Source: Nitrospirota bacterium
Lineage (GTDB): Bacteria; Nitrospirota; Thermodesulfovibrionia; Thermodesulfovibrionales; Dissulfurispiraceae
Direction of reading: 5' to 3'
DNA: 8,221 nt
NCBI GenBank assembly: GCA_013349595.1
Contig: DUZI01000073.1
Location: 1 to 8,221 of the forward strand
In this document: positions 7,283-8,221 of the stretch, one piece after another
How the letters are laid out: each line of letters begins with the position of its first letter
How positions within the stretch are numbered: position 1 is the first letter of the stretch
Made by a program: the position numbers and the translations under genes
Notes under the pieces: generated by a model
The model's database searches: none
Seen by the model: only the letters and a program-made list of their open reading frames with translations
What the model was told of the DNA's origin: nothing

Positions 7283-8038
7283 ATGAACTTAATAAACTCA
7301 ATCAATTCTTCCCTTCAAAAAATTGAAAAGGGCACTTTTATAAATCCTGCCACAAGTTTTAATAAATTGGCAAAAGATGATCTATCAACAGATATTAATT
7401 TTTCACTCAAGACAGATAAAGAGAGTTTTTCTCTAAATCTTGTTGATGAATATTACTACAATAATCCCAATAAATCTTATTCTATTCATTCTGTATCGAG
7501 ACAAAATATATCTATAATGAAAGAAGAAATTGATTTAAACATTAATTTATCCTATGATTCATTTGGAGAAGATATAAAATTTCTTAAAGATAATCAAAAT
7601 ACCTTCTCTTTTTCGTTTAATATTATGGAGATGAACTTACAAAAGGAAACAAAAATTAGTGTGGTAAAAAAGACAAGAAGCGCAGATGAGATAATGAGAG
7701 ATATTACTTTAAATATAGCAAAGGCAATGACAGGGAAAAGGGGTAAATCTATCTCGTTTGATATTGATAAGGAGGCAATGGATGCCTTAGCTGGTAATGA
7801 AGTGTTTAGGAAGCTCATAATAGAACTCATGATATTAATAAAACTCTCAAATCAGATGAATAAAGGACAAATCGGTAATGAGGTTATAAAGATTTCTGGA
7901 AAAGGTGGTTATCATATTGAACATACAGAAAGCATCTCTTATAATATGAAAATGACAAGCATTAATGTAAATATAAATATTAATCCTCCAAAAGATAACA
8001 AATCAGAAGAAGTAAACAAACTGTCTATATCGGCTTAA
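7283..8038 (+). CDS. Uncharacterised 251-residue protein, divergent from glgC
   Basis: I do not recognise this family. The protein is soluble-looking, with no signal peptide, membrane segment, cysteine cluster or nucleotide-binding motif. Residues 1-130 are rich in Asn, Ser, Lys and alternating polar/hydrophobic stretches (STDINFSLKT, DLNINLSYDS, NTFSFSFNIM), suggesting beta-strands. Residues 133-150 and 162-192 look helical (SADEIMRDITLNIAKAM; FRKLIIELMILIKLSNQM). A G-rich turn (ISGKGGYHIEHTES, 204-217) is followed by another strand pattern (SINVNININPP). It is probably a real gene: the frame is open for 251 codons, codon use is like its neighbours, and an in-frame stop lies 3 codons before the ATG, which limits the start. 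No Shine-Dalgarno site precedes that ATG. It stands alone on its strand and shares its upstream region with glgC, which gives little hint of role. Confidence 0.75.
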   Translation: MNLINSINSSLQKIEKGTFINPATSFNKLAKDDLSTDINFSLKTDKESFSLNLVDEYYYNNPNKSYSIHSVSRQNISIMKEEIDLNINLSYDSFGEDIKFLKDNQNTFSFSFNIMEMNLQKETKISVVKKTRSADEIMRDITLNIAKAMTGKRGKSISFDIDKEAMDALAGNEVFRKLIIELMILIKLSNQMNKGQIGNEVIKISGKGGYHIEHTESISYNMKMTSINVNININPPKDNKSEEVNKLSISA

Positions 8039-8057
8039 AAATTTAGTTTATTTTTTT
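8037..8057 (+). terminator. Weak possible terminator after the plus-strand gene
   Basis: AAAAAT (8037..8042) can pair with ATTTTT (8050..8055) around a 7-nt loop, and the arm runs into a seven-T tract. The stem is all A-T, so it would be unstable. The position right at the stop codon is the main argument for it. Confidence 0.2.
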
Positions 8058-8221
8058 CTACAAAACAATATTCTCAAAATAGCTACAATAATTTCTGTAA
8101 TGTCAATGTGAAAATGTCTGTTTATGAACTATTACAACAATTAAATCCCCTAAAAAATCGTTAATAGAAAAACGCAGAGGTATAAGAATTTAGGATTGAG
8201 GGATAAGGTGGTAAGTGGATA
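8058..8221. other. Intergenic end of window, no supported gene
   Basis: No reading frame on either strand here has a start with a ribosome binding site and useful length. A purine-rich stretch with AAGGTGG near 8205..8211 might be a ribosome binding site for a gene beginning at or beyond the window edge, but nothing coding can be confirmed. Confidence 0.4.

Noticed and set aside
8074..8106. TTGACA on the minus strand as a -35 for transcription into the plus-strand gene (antisense).
   Set aside because: No good -10 lies at 16-18 nt spacing, and there is no coding frame to serve.
8114..8164. A 16-codon plus-strand frame (MSVYELLQQL...) as a small gene or a decayed gene start.
   Set aside because: There is no ribosome binding site, and shifting frame at the A6 run still meets a stop within about 15 codons, so no longer protein can be rebuilt.

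Overview
The window is a compact, AT-rich (about one-third G+C by eye) stretch of a bacterial chromosome. It holds nine protein-coding genes. Eight lie on the minus strand as a nearly gap-free run, and one lies on the plus strand, divergent from them. The combination of low G+C, chemotaxis genes, HypF and glycogen synthesis fits an anaerobic, motile, hydrogenase-bearing bacterium. Deferribacterota (Calditerrivibrio/Deferribacter-like) is my best guess. That is an impression from gene content and protein style, not a demonstrated assignment.

Minus-strand run, in transcription order (right to left): glgC (ADP-glucose pyrophosphorylase), rimM (30S maturation factor), trmD (tRNA m1G37 methyltransferase), rplS (ribosomal protein L19), rnhB (RNase HII), hypF (carbamoyltransferase for the [NiFe]-hydrogenase CN ligands), a histidine-kinase-like protein, and cheD (receptor glutamine deamidase, cut by the window edge). 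rimM-trmD-rplS-rnhB is the classic conserved translation block. The rpsP and KH-protein genes that usually precede it are absent, and glgC stands in their place with its end overlapping rimM. Gaps of 5 to 8 nt without good ribosome binding sites precede trmD, rnhB and hypF, which suggests translational coupling. rplS and the kinase-like gene have clear Shine-Dalgarno sites.

The most notable gene is the kinase-like protein at 417..1310. Its ATP-binding domain looks intact, but the phosphoacceptor histidine of the H-box is replaced by asparagine (N57). It is followed, with a 1-nt overlap, by cheD, so a role in chemotaxis signalling as a pseudokinase or scaffold is a reasonable inference.

Plus strand: a 163-bp divergent intergenic region (7120..7282) carries a good extended -10 for glgC. 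It also carries candidate signals for a 251-residue protein (7283..8038) that I do not recognise. This protein has no signal peptide or membrane segment, is rich in alternating polar/hydrophobic strands, and has a helical section in its second half. The last 183 bp contain no gene I can support. I saw no tRNA, rRNA, CRISPR array or mobile element.
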